Positions 51,138-58,742 of a stretch of 64,000 nucleotides of DNA are shown here, in pieces. This DNA is from G051903925 sp051903925 (lineage in GTDB: Bacteria > Pseudomonadota > Alphaproteobacteria > Zavarziniales > Zavarziniaceae), in contig NZ_CP173678.1 of NCBI RefSeq assembly GCF_051903925.1, forward strand, positions 372,001 through 436,000, read 5' to 3'. The position numbers and the translations under genes were made by a program. The notes beneath the pieces are model-generated. The model had not been told where the DNA came from and made no database searches. It saw nothing but the letters and a program-made list of their open reading frames with translations. Numbering within the stretch: the first letter of the stretch is position 1; each line of letters opens with the position of its first letter.

Positions 51138-51500
51138 TCAGCCGCCAAGCGGCAGCCACAGGGCATCCGCCGTGCGGCATGCGGCGCCACGCAACGGCGG
51201 GCCGGCGGGCGCCGTCCACTGGCTGACATAGGACCGGCAGAAGGTTCCGCCCTGGGTCTTCCAGGTCCGCACCACCGTGACCTTGCCCGCCGCCCCCGTG
51301 GGCGGATCGTGCCATGTCAGCGTCTTGCCGCTGACCAGCCCTTCCAGCGCCCGCTGCACGGCTGCACTGGCGGAGCGCCCGGCGCTCTCCTCCGCCGCCA
51401 CTGCGACCCCGGCCAGCACCAGCAGCGCGCCCAGCGCGAGGATCCATGCGACAACGGGCCCCGATGGAGCCCGCGCCGTGGCCGTTGGCCGCTTCGTCAT
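51138..51500 (-). CDS. Small membrane-anchored protein with 17-kDa-antigen-type domain
   Basis: 120 residues with an N-terminal hydrophobic segment (about 15-35, VVAWILALGALLVLAGVAVA) acting as signal or anchor. The periplasmic part has WKTQGGTFCRSYVSQW and AACRTADALWLPL, two cysteines in the pattern of the RT0821/Lpp0805 17-kDa surface antigen domain. The anti-sigma protein encoded at 53496-54140 ends with the same pattern (RTWRSASGHWCRAF...VACRTGSGTW). The start overlaps the stop of the HINT protein gene by four bases, so the two are coupled on the minus strand. Confidence 0.7.
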   Translation of the reverse strand: MTKRPTATARAPSGPVVAWILALGALLVLAGVAVAAEESAGRSASAAVQRALEGLVSGKTLTWHDPPTGAAGKVTVVRTWKTQGGTFCRSYVSQWTAPAGPPLRGAACRTADALWLPLGG

Positions 51501-52786
51501 TGCCAGCCTTTCGCGATGGCTTCCGCTTCCTGGGCCTGGCTCAGGTCCGGGCCCGCCGGCGTGGCATCGCCCTGGAAGCCTGCCGCGGTGCCACCATGGG
51601 TACGACTGCGGCTGCGATGCGGCCGGCCGTCCACATGCTCGGCAGCAACGGGAGAGGCCGCCGCAGCCGGAACATCCCCGGGGCCCTGATCCGGCGTGCC
51701 GTCATCGTCGCCCGGGGTCACCGTGCCGACATCGCCCGGCCCCTGGTCGGGCGTGCCGTCGTCGTCCCCGGAATTGATCCCGCCGACATCGCCGCTGCCC
51801 TGGTCCGGGGTGCCATCGTCGCCGCCGCCGTCGGTGCCGCTGTCGTCGCTGCCATTGTCATCACCCCGGCCCTGATCGGAGGTGCCATCGTCACCACCCC
51901 CGTCATTGCCGCTGTCGGAGCCGTGGTCGTCGCCCCCATCGTCGCCGGAATGACTGCCGGAACCGGAACCCGAGCCAGAACCCGAGCCAGAACCCGAGCC
52001 ACCATCCGATCCGGAACCCGAACCAGAGCCGCTGCCGGACCCACTCCCGGACCCGCCGGAGCCGGAGCCAGAGCCAGAGCCCCCGCCATCGTCGCCGCCG
52101 CCGTCGTCACCCCCGCCGTCATTGCCGCCGCCGCCACCACCACCACCGCCGCCACCACCACCGCCACCGCCGTCCTTGTTGTGGACGACCCAGCCATCGG
52201 CGACATAGGAGTGGTCGCCGTCCAGGAGGAGGTTGTAGACCGCCGTCGCGGGATCGGCGGTGACCGCCTCGATCCGCCGGACCACCGCAAGGGACAGGAC
52301 AAGACCAGGAGCCAGGGCAAGCGCGCCCTGCCGCGCGTCGAGTGCGAGGTCGGCGCGATAGACGAGGTCACCCTGCGCCAGGCGCGTCACCGGCAGGCTG
52401 GCCATTTCGCGCGCCGTCGCCGCCGGGTCGATGGACCGCCAGCCGGTCGGCGTCAGGAAGGGGTGTTCCGCCGTCACGAACGGCCGGCCGCCGTTGAAGG
52501 CATGCAGGCTGCGTCCATCAAGACGCGTGATCTCCACGCCCACGACGCGGTTGGCCCGGCCGTTGCAGCCCAGAACCTGGTCCCCCACCTTGATCGCCTC
52601 GATCGCCACGGCCACGCCGTCGGCGCGCAGGACGCCGGTGCCCGCCACGAAGCAGCACTTGGCAAAGGCGGCAGAGGCATGGATGTGGCCGGAGCCCAGG
52701 TCGATGCTGACGGGTGCCGCAACCAGGTTCAGCACCAGCAGGCTGGTCCCCGCCAGCAAGGCAAGCGATGGGCGTCGCGTTCTCAT
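51497..52786 (-). CDS. Exported HINT-domain protein with Gly/Ser/Asp-rich repeat tail
   Basis: 429 residues. A signal peptide (about 1-41) is followed directly by a HINT (hedgehog/intein) domain: Cys44-Cys45 in KCCFVAGTGVLRADG, KVGDQVLG, the block B TAEH at 105-108, and YNLLLDGDHSYVADGWVVHN with His202-Asn203. The domain matches the PT-HINT pattern of polymorphic toxins. After Asn203 comes Lys, not Cys/Ser/Thr, so protein splicing is not expected, but autocleavage may occur. The rest is a run of Gly, then Ser-Gly dipeptides, then at least three copies of DDGTPDQGPGDV-like repeats, and a basic end. It is divergent from an ECF sigma gene. Confidence 0.85.
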   Translation of the reverse strand: MRTRRPSLALLAGTSLLVLNLVAAPVSIDLGSGHIHASAAFAKCCFVAGTGVLRADGVAVAIEAIKVGDQVLGCNGRANRVVGVEITRLDGRSLHAFNGGRPFVTAEHPFLTPTGWRSIDPAATAREMASLPVTRLAQGDLVYRADLALDARQGALALAPGLVLSLAVVRRIEAVTADPATAVYNLLLDGDHSYVADGWVVHNKDGGGGGGGGGGGGGGGGNDGGGDDGGGDDGGGSGSGSGSGGSGSGSGSGSGSGSGSDGGSGSGSGSGSGSGSGSHSGDDGGDDHGSDSGNDGGGDDGTSDQGRGDDNGSDDSGTDGGGDDGTPDQGSGDVGGINSGDDDGTPDQGPGDVGTVTPGDDDGTPDQGPGDVPAAAASPVAAEHVDGRPHRSRSRTHGGTAAGFQGDATPAGPDLSQAQEAEAIAKGWQ

Positions 52787-52977
52787 GTCCTGGTCCCCCT
52801 TGGATCCATCCGTGGCCGCCGCGCTGTCGCCAGCGGCCTTCTGCATCCACAACGACCGACCCCTTCGATTTCTTCCGGATCGACTCAAACATAAATTTTG
52901 TCACCGCCGGTAACAGATCGGGAAGAAGCTCGCGCCATGAGGTGTTGTGCAGGCGGGAACGCAAGGGCGGGGCGCGC
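52787..52977. promoter_or_regulatory. HINT/ECF sigma divergent control region
   Basis: 191 bases between the two divergent starts. The middle holds the only AT-rich patch (CATAAATTTTGTCACC, about 52890-52905) followed by CGGTAACAG. One GGGAAC near 52957 resembles an ECF -35 box for the sigma gene, but a matching -10 is not clear. Confidence 0.35.
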
Positions 52978-53499
52978 GTGGATACTTGGATCGAGCGGGA
53001 GATGGTGGCATTCCTGCCGCGCCTGCGTCGCTTCGCACTGGGGCTGACCGGCAGCCGGGCCGCGGCCGAGGACCTGGCGCAGGCAACGTGCGAGCGGGCG
53101 ATCCGCTACCTGGACCGTTGGGACCGGGGCAGCCGGCTGGACAGCTGGATGTACCGGATCGCCCAGAACCTGCACCGCAACGACCTGCGCGCGGGCAAGG
53201 TCCGCGCCACAGGTCAGAAGACACTCGAAACCATCGGGCCGGTCAGCGACGGCCTTGATCCCAGCCAGGCGGCGACACTGGCCCATGTGCGCGCCCTGGT
53301 CGACGGCCTGCCCGAGGATCAGCGGACCGTGCTGCTGCTGATCGCGGTCGAGGGCCTGTCCTACAAGGAGGTATCGGAAATGCTGGAGATCCCCATGGGC
53401 ACCGTCACCAGCCGACTGGCGCGCGCCCGGCTGGCCCTGGCCAACCTGCTGGGCGGCGTCCAGGCCTCGGACGCCCGCCTGCACGGGAGTGCCGCATGA
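52978..53499 (+). CDS. ECF-type RNA polymerase sigma factor
   Basis: 173 residues with sigma region 2 (about 10-75, FALGLTGSRAAAEDLAQATCERAIRYLDRWD and SWMYRIAQNLHRND) and region 4 (about 110-160, LPEDQRTVLLLIAVEGLSYKEVSEMLEIPMGTVTSRLARARLAL). The GTG at 52978 is chosen for the full region 2; an ATG at 53002 would cut it. The stop overlaps the anti-sigma start by four bases (ATGA). It is divergent from the HINT gene, which may be in its regulon. Confidence 0.9.
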   Translation: MDTWIEREMVAFLPRLRRFALGLTGSRAAAEDLAQATCERAIRYLDRWDRGSRLDSWMYRIAQNLHRNDLRAGKVRATGQKTLETIGPVSDGLDPSQAATLAHVRALVDGLPEDQRTVLLLIAVEGLSYKEVSEMLEIPMGTVTSRLARARLALANLLGGVQASDARLHGSAA

Positions 53500-54140
53500 C
53501 CGCGCCGACCCCCACGCCCCAGGACGAGGGCCGGATCCAGGCGCTGGGCGCGCTGCTGGACGGCGAAGCCGACGCACGCGATGCCCTGCATCTGAGCCAG
53601 GCGCTGGAGGCGGACGCAGGCCTGCGTGCGGAGTTCGCAGCGTTGGGTGCCGGCCAGGCCCTGCTGCGGGCAGCCTATGCGCCGTCGAGCGTGGCGCTGC
53701 GCGATCCGCTGGCGGGGCATGTCGCGCAGGCCTTTGCCAGCCGCCGCAGCCGCCAGTCCTGGCGCCGGGTGGCTCTGCCAATGGCCGCGGGCCTCCTGGT
53801 CGCGGCCCTGGGCCTGGGCGGGGGCTATGTTTCGTCCGGCTGGCGGGTGGACCAGGCCATGGCCCGGCTGGAGGCGGCGCAGGTGCAGCAGGCCGCCGCC
53901 CTGACCGCGGCCGTCGGCCGGGCGCTGGAATCCGCGACCAGCGGCGCCCAGGTCAACTGGGTGGATCCCGATACCGGGGTGCAGGCGGAAGTCCGCCCGG
54001 TCCGCACATGGCGCAGTGCCTCCGGCCATTGGTGCCGCGCGTTCCAGCAGGAGCTGCGCCTGGGCCCCGCGGCGGAGCGCCAGGACCGCGTCGCCTGCCG
54101 CACGGGCAGCGGTACGTGGGAGCCGGTCGCCGGCCTTTGA
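53496..54140 (+). CDS. Membrane anti-sigma factor with 17-kDa-antigen-type periplasmic domain
   Basis: 214 residues. The N-terminal cytoplasmic part (about 10-60) has the anti-sigma zinc-less pattern LGALLDGEADARDALHLSQALEADAGLRAEF. A TM spans about 92-112. The periplasmic part has a coiled-coil-like helix, then RTWRSASGHWCRAF and RVACRTGSGTWEPV, which match the C terminus of the protein at 51138-51500. It is translationally coupled to the ECF sigma gene and is probably its membrane regulator. Confidence 0.8.
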   Translation: MTAPTPTPQDEGRIQALGALLDGEADARDALHLSQALEADAGLRAEFAALGAGQALLRAAYAPSSVALRDPLAGHVAQAFASRRSRQSWRRVALPMAAGLLVAALGLGGGYVSSGWRVDQAMARLEAAQVQQAAALTAAVGRALESATSGAQVNWVDPDTGVQAEVRPVRTWRSASGHWCRAFQQELRLGPAAERQDRVACRTGSGTWEPVAGL

Positions 54141-54142
54141 CG

Positions 54143-55048
54143 TCAGGCGCTGCGCGGCACCGCCTGGACCTGAAGGCTGGCGGCAAGGCCCAGCAGAGCA
54201 CGGATCAGGGGCGCCTGCGGCTCCCGATCGGCGACGACAAGGCCCACGGTCTTGCTCACCTCCGGCTCGACCAGGGCCAGGGCGCGCGTTCCCGGCGGCG
54301 TGCCGAACGTATCCAGCAGGGCGCGCGGCACGACGCTGGACCAGGGGCCAGCCTGGACATGCGCGCACAGGGCGACGATGGAATTGGTCTGCACGGCCGG
54401 CTCCGGCGCGCAGCCGATGCTGCGGAAGATCCCATCGACGATGCGCCGGTTCTGCATCTCCTCCACCAGAAGGCACAGGGGCAGGCTCGCCGCCTCGCGC
54501 CAGGACAGGGTCTGGCGATGCGCCAGGGCACCGTCCGCCTGGGTCAGCAGGACGTAGTCCTCGTGGTAGAGCGGCACGCTGCGCACCGGACCCACGGGCT
54601 CGTTCTCCAGATAGGTGATGCCGGCGTCCAGTTCGAAATGCGCCAGCTTGCGCGCAAGCTCCGTCGACGACACCGACAGGACCGAGACGCGCAGGCGCGG
54701 ATGGCGCGCCAGCAATGGCGCCGTCACCTGGGCGGCGGCGGCCAGGGCCGACGGAATGACGCCCAGGCGCAAGTGGCCGGCCAGATCGCGCCCCTGGGCC
54801 GACAGGTCCTGCCGCAGGGCCTCGCTCTCGGCCAGGATGCGCTCGGCCCAGGCCAGCACGCGGTGGCCCTCCGCGGTCAGTCCCTCGAACCGGCGGCCGC
54901 GCTTGACCAGGGTGACGCCCAGCTCCTCCTCCAGCGTGCGCAGGCCGGCCGACAGGGTGGGCTGCGTCACGTTGCAGGCAGCGGCGGCGCGGGCGAAATG
55001 CTGCTCCCGCGCCAGCGCCGTGAGGTAGGTCAGCGTGCGGATGTGCAC
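54143..55048 (-). CDS. LysR family transcriptional regulator
   Basis: 301 residues. The HTH (about 2-60) has HFARAAAACNVTQPTLSAGLRTLEEELGVTL; the effector domain follows with GHLRLGVIPSALAAAAQ at its start. It converges on the anti-sigma gene, with stops two bases apart. The upstream neighbour on the same strand is the bacteriophytochrome gene, 43 bases away, so co-transcription with the light-sensor operon is possible. No target can be named. Confidence 0.88.
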   Translation of the reverse strand: MHIRTLTYLTALAREQHFARAAAACNVTQPTLSAGLRTLEEELGVTLVKRGRRFEGLTAEGHRVLAWAERILAESEALRQDLSAQGRDLAGHLRLGVIPSALAAAAQVTAPLLARHPRLRVSVLSVSSTELARKLAHFELDAGITYLENEPVGPVRSVPLYHEDYVLLTQADGALAHRQTLSWREAASLPLCLLVEEMQNRRIVDGIFRSIGCAPEPAVQTNSIVALCAHVQAGPWSSVVPRALLDTFGTPPGTRALALVEPEVSKTVGLVVADREPQAPLIRALLGLAASLQVQAVPRSA

Positions 55049-55091
55049 GGCGGCAGGCGGGCGGGCCGGGCCGGCGTCTGCCTGTCGCCTG

Positions 55092-57686
55092 TCAGCGGAT
55101 GCGCGGGCCGCCCGTCGCCCGCGCCCGGATCAGGGCGCTGCGCAGGTGTTCCGCGGTATAGGGCTTCTTGAGGATCGTCACGCCCTCGAACTCCGGCGGC
55201 AGGGACAGCGCCTCACCATAGCCGGTTGCGAAGACGAGCGGGATTCCCAAGGTGCGGAGCTTCTCCGCGACCTCGAAGCTGGTCTCCCGACCCAGGTTGA
55301 CGTCCAGCACGGCAATGTCGGGCGGTTGGCGCGCGATCACGGCCAGCGCGTCGCCGACCGATGCTGCCGTCTCCACCCTTGCGGCACCCAGGCCCAGCAG
55401 CATGTCCTCCCCATCCAGGGCGATGATCAAGTTGTCCTCGACCAGCAGCACGCTGCCATCCAGCCCCTCCCCCTCCAGCAGTTCCGGCTGGACGGAGGCC
55501 GGGCGGGCCACCCCCTGCGGGGCGACGCGGACATAGACGGCGGGAATGACGAAGCGGGCCTTCACGCCATCCATCTCGAAGCGGATCGCGCTTTCGCCGC
55601 CGAGGTCGTGCGGGATCGAATGCTCGATGATGGTCGAGCCGAAGCCACGGCGGGTGGGCGCCTGGACCGCGGGCCCGCCGCTTTCGCGCCAGTGGACCTC
55701 AAGCTGATTGCGGCCGTCGATGGCGACCCGGATGGCGACGCGCCCCCGGCTGTCGGACAGGGCGCCGTACTTGGCCGAGTTGGTGATCAGCTCGTGCATC
55801 ACCAGGGCCAGGATCGAAAGCGCCTGCGGCTCCAGCAGGATGTCCGGCCCCTCGATCGAGACCCGGCCCGCCTTGTCCCCCAGATAGGCGCCGGCCTCGG
55901 CCAGGACCAGCTCGCGCAGCGGCGCGGGCGCCCAGTTGTCGGCGGTGATCTGGTCGTGGGCCAGGGCCAGGGCCTGAATGCGGCCACCCAGGACGCTGGC
56001 GAATTCCTCCGTCGTGCGGACGCCGGAGCGGCTCTGCGCGATCAGGCCGCGGATCAGGGCCAGAATATTGCGCACCCGGTGGTTCAGCTCGGCGATCAGC
56101 AGTTCCTGCCGTTCCTCGGCGGCGCGGCGCTGGCGGTCCGCCGCGTCGGTCAGGCGCAGGATCACCTCGAGGAGTGAGATGCGCAGCGATTCCGCGATGC
56201 GGAGGTCGCCCGCCGACCACGGCGTCGCCTGGCCGCGCACCTGCTCCTGCCACAGGGCAAAGCTGCTGCGTGGATTGAGGCGGGCCCCCATCGGCCCCAC
56301 GCCCATCGGCTTGGTCGGGTCGCCGGCCCAGCTGACGGTGCGCGCGATTTCGCGTCGGAACACGACCAGGAAGTTGCCAGGCGCGTGCGACAGGGGGATC
56401 GACAGCAGACCGGCGGCGCGCTCCGCGTAGTGCCTTGCAGGGGCGTGGACCTGGCCCAGTTCCGACACCGCGTGGACCTGGTCGTCGTCGCGGCGGCGCA
56501 GGTAGCGGATCAGGCCGCCGAACTCCTCCTGCGTCGGCGTGACACCCCGCAGCGTGTTGCGGCCGTCGATCGTGACGCCGATGCCGTCCGCGCCCAGCAG
56601 TTCGGCGATCTCGTCCAGGAAGCCCACGATGTTCTCGAACGGGCTGCGGTCGGTCGCCATGCCGGCCAGCAGGCGATTGTGGAAATGGCGCGAGCGGACC
56701 TCGGTCGCGATCTCCGCCTCGCGCTCGCGGCTTTCCAGGATCAGCGAGAACATCTGGCCGAACAGCTCGGCCGCCGTCCGCCGCTCGAACGAGATGCGGC
56801 GCGGGCCGTAATGATGGCAGGCAAACAGCCCCCACAGCCGGCCCTGGCGCAGGATCGAGACCGAGAGCGAGGCCCCGACACCCATGTTGGTCAAGTACTC
56901 GATATGGATCGGCGAGACACTGCGCAGCACGCTCATCGACAGGTCGACGGGCACCTGCTCGGTCGTCAGCCACGGCGTGATGGGCGAGGGGGTCGCCGAA
57001 ATGTCGGGAATGATGCGCAGCCAGTTCCGCTCGTACAGGATGCGTGCCTGGCGTGGTATGTCGGACGCCGGGTAGTGCAGGCCCAGGAAGGATTCCAGGC
57101 CCGGGCGCACCACTTCGGACACGACCTCGCCCGACCCGTCATGATCGAAGCGATAGATCATGACGCGGTCGAACTCGGTCAGCGCCCGCATCTGGCGCGT
57201 CGCCTCGTGGAACAGGCTCTGCTGCGTGGTCAGGCGCTGCAACCGCCCGACCATCGTCCGCACCAGCGACGCCGCGTCCAGGTCGCCCTGGCGCTCGTTC
57301 GGCTCGAACTCGATGATGATGAAGCCACGGCCCAGGTGGACCGCGACGTCGAACAGGCGGCCATCCCCGACCAGGTCCAGGCCGAACACCCGCTCCACCG
57401 AATCGGAGGATGCCGCCGCCTGGAAGCGCGAGCGCAGCACATGCTCGGCCGCGCGATCGACAATGGCCCCCAGGCCGTGGCCGATCACCGCTTCCGGGGG
57501 ACGATCCAGGAATGTGCCGACATTCTGCGAGCAGTGGCGCACGATCCAGTCGGGCGAAAGCGCCAGAAGGCAGCCAAAGGGCTGGACCGCGCCCAGGAGG
57601 TGGATCGGCTCGCGGTCGCAGGAGGTCAGGTCGATCGCGACCCCGACCAGGGAAGGGTCCGCCGGTGCGCCGGGCTGGCTGCTCAT
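55092..57686 (-). CDS. bphP: Bacteriophytochrome histidine kinase with C-terminal receiver
   Basis: 864 residues: PAS (biliverdin Cys23 in TSCDREPIHLLGAVQPFG), GAF with PASDIPRQARILYERNWLRIIPD and GLFACHHYGPRR, PHY, an HWE/HisKA_2-type kinase with ELNHRVRNILALIRGL (phosphoacceptor His) and an ATPase part (LVMHELITNSAKYGAL), and a receiver at about 735-855 with AVLDVNLG as the phospho-Asp site. It is a red/far-red photoreceptor. Its start overlaps the heme oxygenase stop by four bases, so chromophore supply is coupled. The fused receiver could accept or quench the signal. Confidence 0.95.
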   Translation of the reverse strand: MSSQPGAPADPSLVGVAIDLTSCDREPIHLLGAVQPFGCLLALSPDWIVRHCSQNVGTFLDRPPEAVIGHGLGAIVDRAAEHVLRSRFQAAASSDSVERVFGLDLVGDGRLFDVAVHLGRGFIIIEFEPNERQGDLDAASLVRTMVGRLQRLTTQQSLFHEATRQMRALTEFDRVMIYRFDHDGSGEVVSEVVRPGLESFLGLHYPASDIPRQARILYERNWLRIIPDISATPSPITPWLTTEQVPVDLSMSVLRSVSPIHIEYLTNMGVGASLSVSILRQGRLWGLFACHHYGPRRISFERRTAAELFGQMFSLILESREREAEIATEVRSRHFHNRLLAGMATDRSPFENIVGFLDEIAELLGADGIGVTIDGRNTLRGVTPTQEEFGGLIRYLRRRDDDQVHAVSELGQVHAPARHYAERAAGLLSIPLSHAPGNFLVVFRREIARTVSWAGDPTKPMGVGPMGARLNPRSSFALWQEQVRGQATPWSAGDLRIAESLRISLLEVILRLTDAADRQRRAAEERQELLIAELNHRVRNILALIRGLIAQSRSGVRTTEEFASVLGGRIQALALAHDQITADNWAPAPLRELVLAEAGAYLGDKAGRVSIEGPDILLEPQALSILALVMHELITNSAKYGALSDSRGRVAIRVAIDGRNQLEVHWRESGGPAVQAPTRRGFGSTIIEHSIPHDLGGESAIRFEMDGVKARFVIPAVYVRVAPQGVARPASVQPELLEGEGLDGSVLLVEDNLIIALDGEDMLLGLGAARVETAASVGDALAVIARQPPDIAVLDVNLGRETSFEVAEKLRTLGIPLVFATGYGEALSLPPEFEGVTILKKPYTAEHLRSALIRARATGGPRIR

Positions 57687-58282
57687 CGGGCTGCCCGCCC
57701 CGCGGCCAGCGCATCCAGGAAGCCGACAAAGGCCCGGTCGGCCGCGGCCAGGGTCCGGTGCGGGTTTGTGGCGACGTCCTCGTCCGCCTCAAGCCGGGCG
57801 ACGAACCCGGGCCACAGCCCCTGCCCCCGGCCATGGGCCAGGTAGCGCACCGCGCCCTGCACTTTGGGGTCACGACCCTGGGCCACTGCCTTGAGCAGAT
57901 AGGCCGCCCCCCTGCGCGAGCCTTCGAGCACATAGAGCGTGCCCAGCAGCGCCGCAGCGTCCGCGTCCAGCGCGATCGTGACTGACGGCCCGGGATCGAC
58001 ACCCAGGTCGGCCAGATCCTGCAGCAGCGCCGCACTGCGCCGGCGTTGTGGCCAGTCTGGCAGCAGATCCGCTACACCCGCCTGCTCCAGCGCCGCTTCC
58101 AGCGGCAGGAGCGCCGCCGCGTGCGTTGCCAGGAACGCGCCGTAGCCGGCGGGTGTCGCCAAGTCGTATGCGGCGAAGCCCTCGTCCACCTGGGCATGAC
58201 GGGCGGCTGTTGCCGCGCGCAACCGCGCGCGGATGGACGGAGCGGCCGCGTCGGGCGGCCGCTCCTCGTTCACCAAGTTCAA
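57683..58282 (-). CDS. bphO: Biliverdin-producing heme oxygenase
   Basis: About 199 residues of the heme oxygenase-like fold, which cleaves heme to biliverdin, the phytochrome chromophore. The proximal His lies in ATAARHAQVDEGF (about residue 29). The second helix contains LYVLEGSRRGAAYLLK in the family place. A TTG at 58282 overlaps the preceding stop as TTGA; a GTG at 58273 is also possible. It sits between a 108-residue protein and bphP in one operon. Confidence 0.85.
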   Translation of the reverse strand: MNLVNEERPPDAAAPSIRARLRAATAARHAQVDEGFAAYDLATPAGYGAFLATHAAALLPLEAALEQAGVADLLPDWPQRRRSAALLQDLADLGVDPGPSVTIALDADAAALLGTLYVLEGSRRGAAYLLKAVAQGRDPKVQGAVRYLAHGRGQGLWPGFVARLEADEDVATNPHRTLAAADRAFVGFLDALAAGRAAR

Positions 58283-58605
58283 GCAGAGAGTTCCGAACGG
58301 TTGGGGCCCAGCCGGGGCTCGATCACCCCTTCCTCGGCCGAGGGGGTGCCATTGAAGCCCTCGCCGCTCAACGCGGGGTCGAACTCCGTCTCGTCGCAGG
58401 TCGTCAGGTCGGGCTCGGACCACGGACTCGAGCCGCCGCGCGCCTTGACACCCGGGCATAGGGCATCGCTGGCCAGGTCGCGGGCCCGTTCGGCCGTGGC
58501 GCAGCGGACCAGCACGTCGGCCTGATGCTGGACACCACCCCAGCGGGGATCGTTGCGCTGGTCGGCGCGCGGCCGCAGCCGCCACAGGGTACCTGCCCCG
58601 GCCAT
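58279..58605 (-). CDS. Hypothetical protein (108 aa) at the head of the phytochrome operon
   Basis: 108 residues with no membrane segment and no recognised family. The ATG at 58605 has AAGGAGG upstream, a strong site, and the stop overlaps the heme oxygenase start. The protein is acidic, with two visible parts: a helix-rich front (QADVLVRCATAERARDLASDAL) and a loop-rich, Glu/Pro/Ser-rich end. Coupling to bphO and bphP suggests a role in light sensing or chromophore supply, but this is an inference from position only. Confidence 0.7.
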   Translation of the reverse strand: MAGAGTLWRLRPRADQRNDPRWGGVQHQADVLVRCATAERARDLASDALCPGVKARGGSSPWSEPDLTTCDETEFDPALSGEGFNGTPSAEEGVIEPRLGPNRSELSA

Positions 58606-58742
58606 GCGACCCTCCTTCCACTGGGTTGCTGTCGTCATGGAAAGAAGGAACACAGGACGCGCCCGAAGGTTGCCTGACCTCTTGCGCCATCGCGACGCGA
58701 TCGGTTCCGTGCGGCGTACGCATGGCACAGCCCCAGCCTCAG

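Noticed and set aside
51690..52170. CRISPR-like repeat array
   Set aside because: The repeats are in frame and encode Gly/Ser/Asp-rich repeats of the HINT protein; there are no spacers of constant length and no cas genes.
51497..52786. A splicing intein
   Set aside because: The residue after His202-Asn203 is Lys, not Cys, Ser or Thr, and the domain is at the very N terminus after a signal peptide, so there is no N-extein to join.
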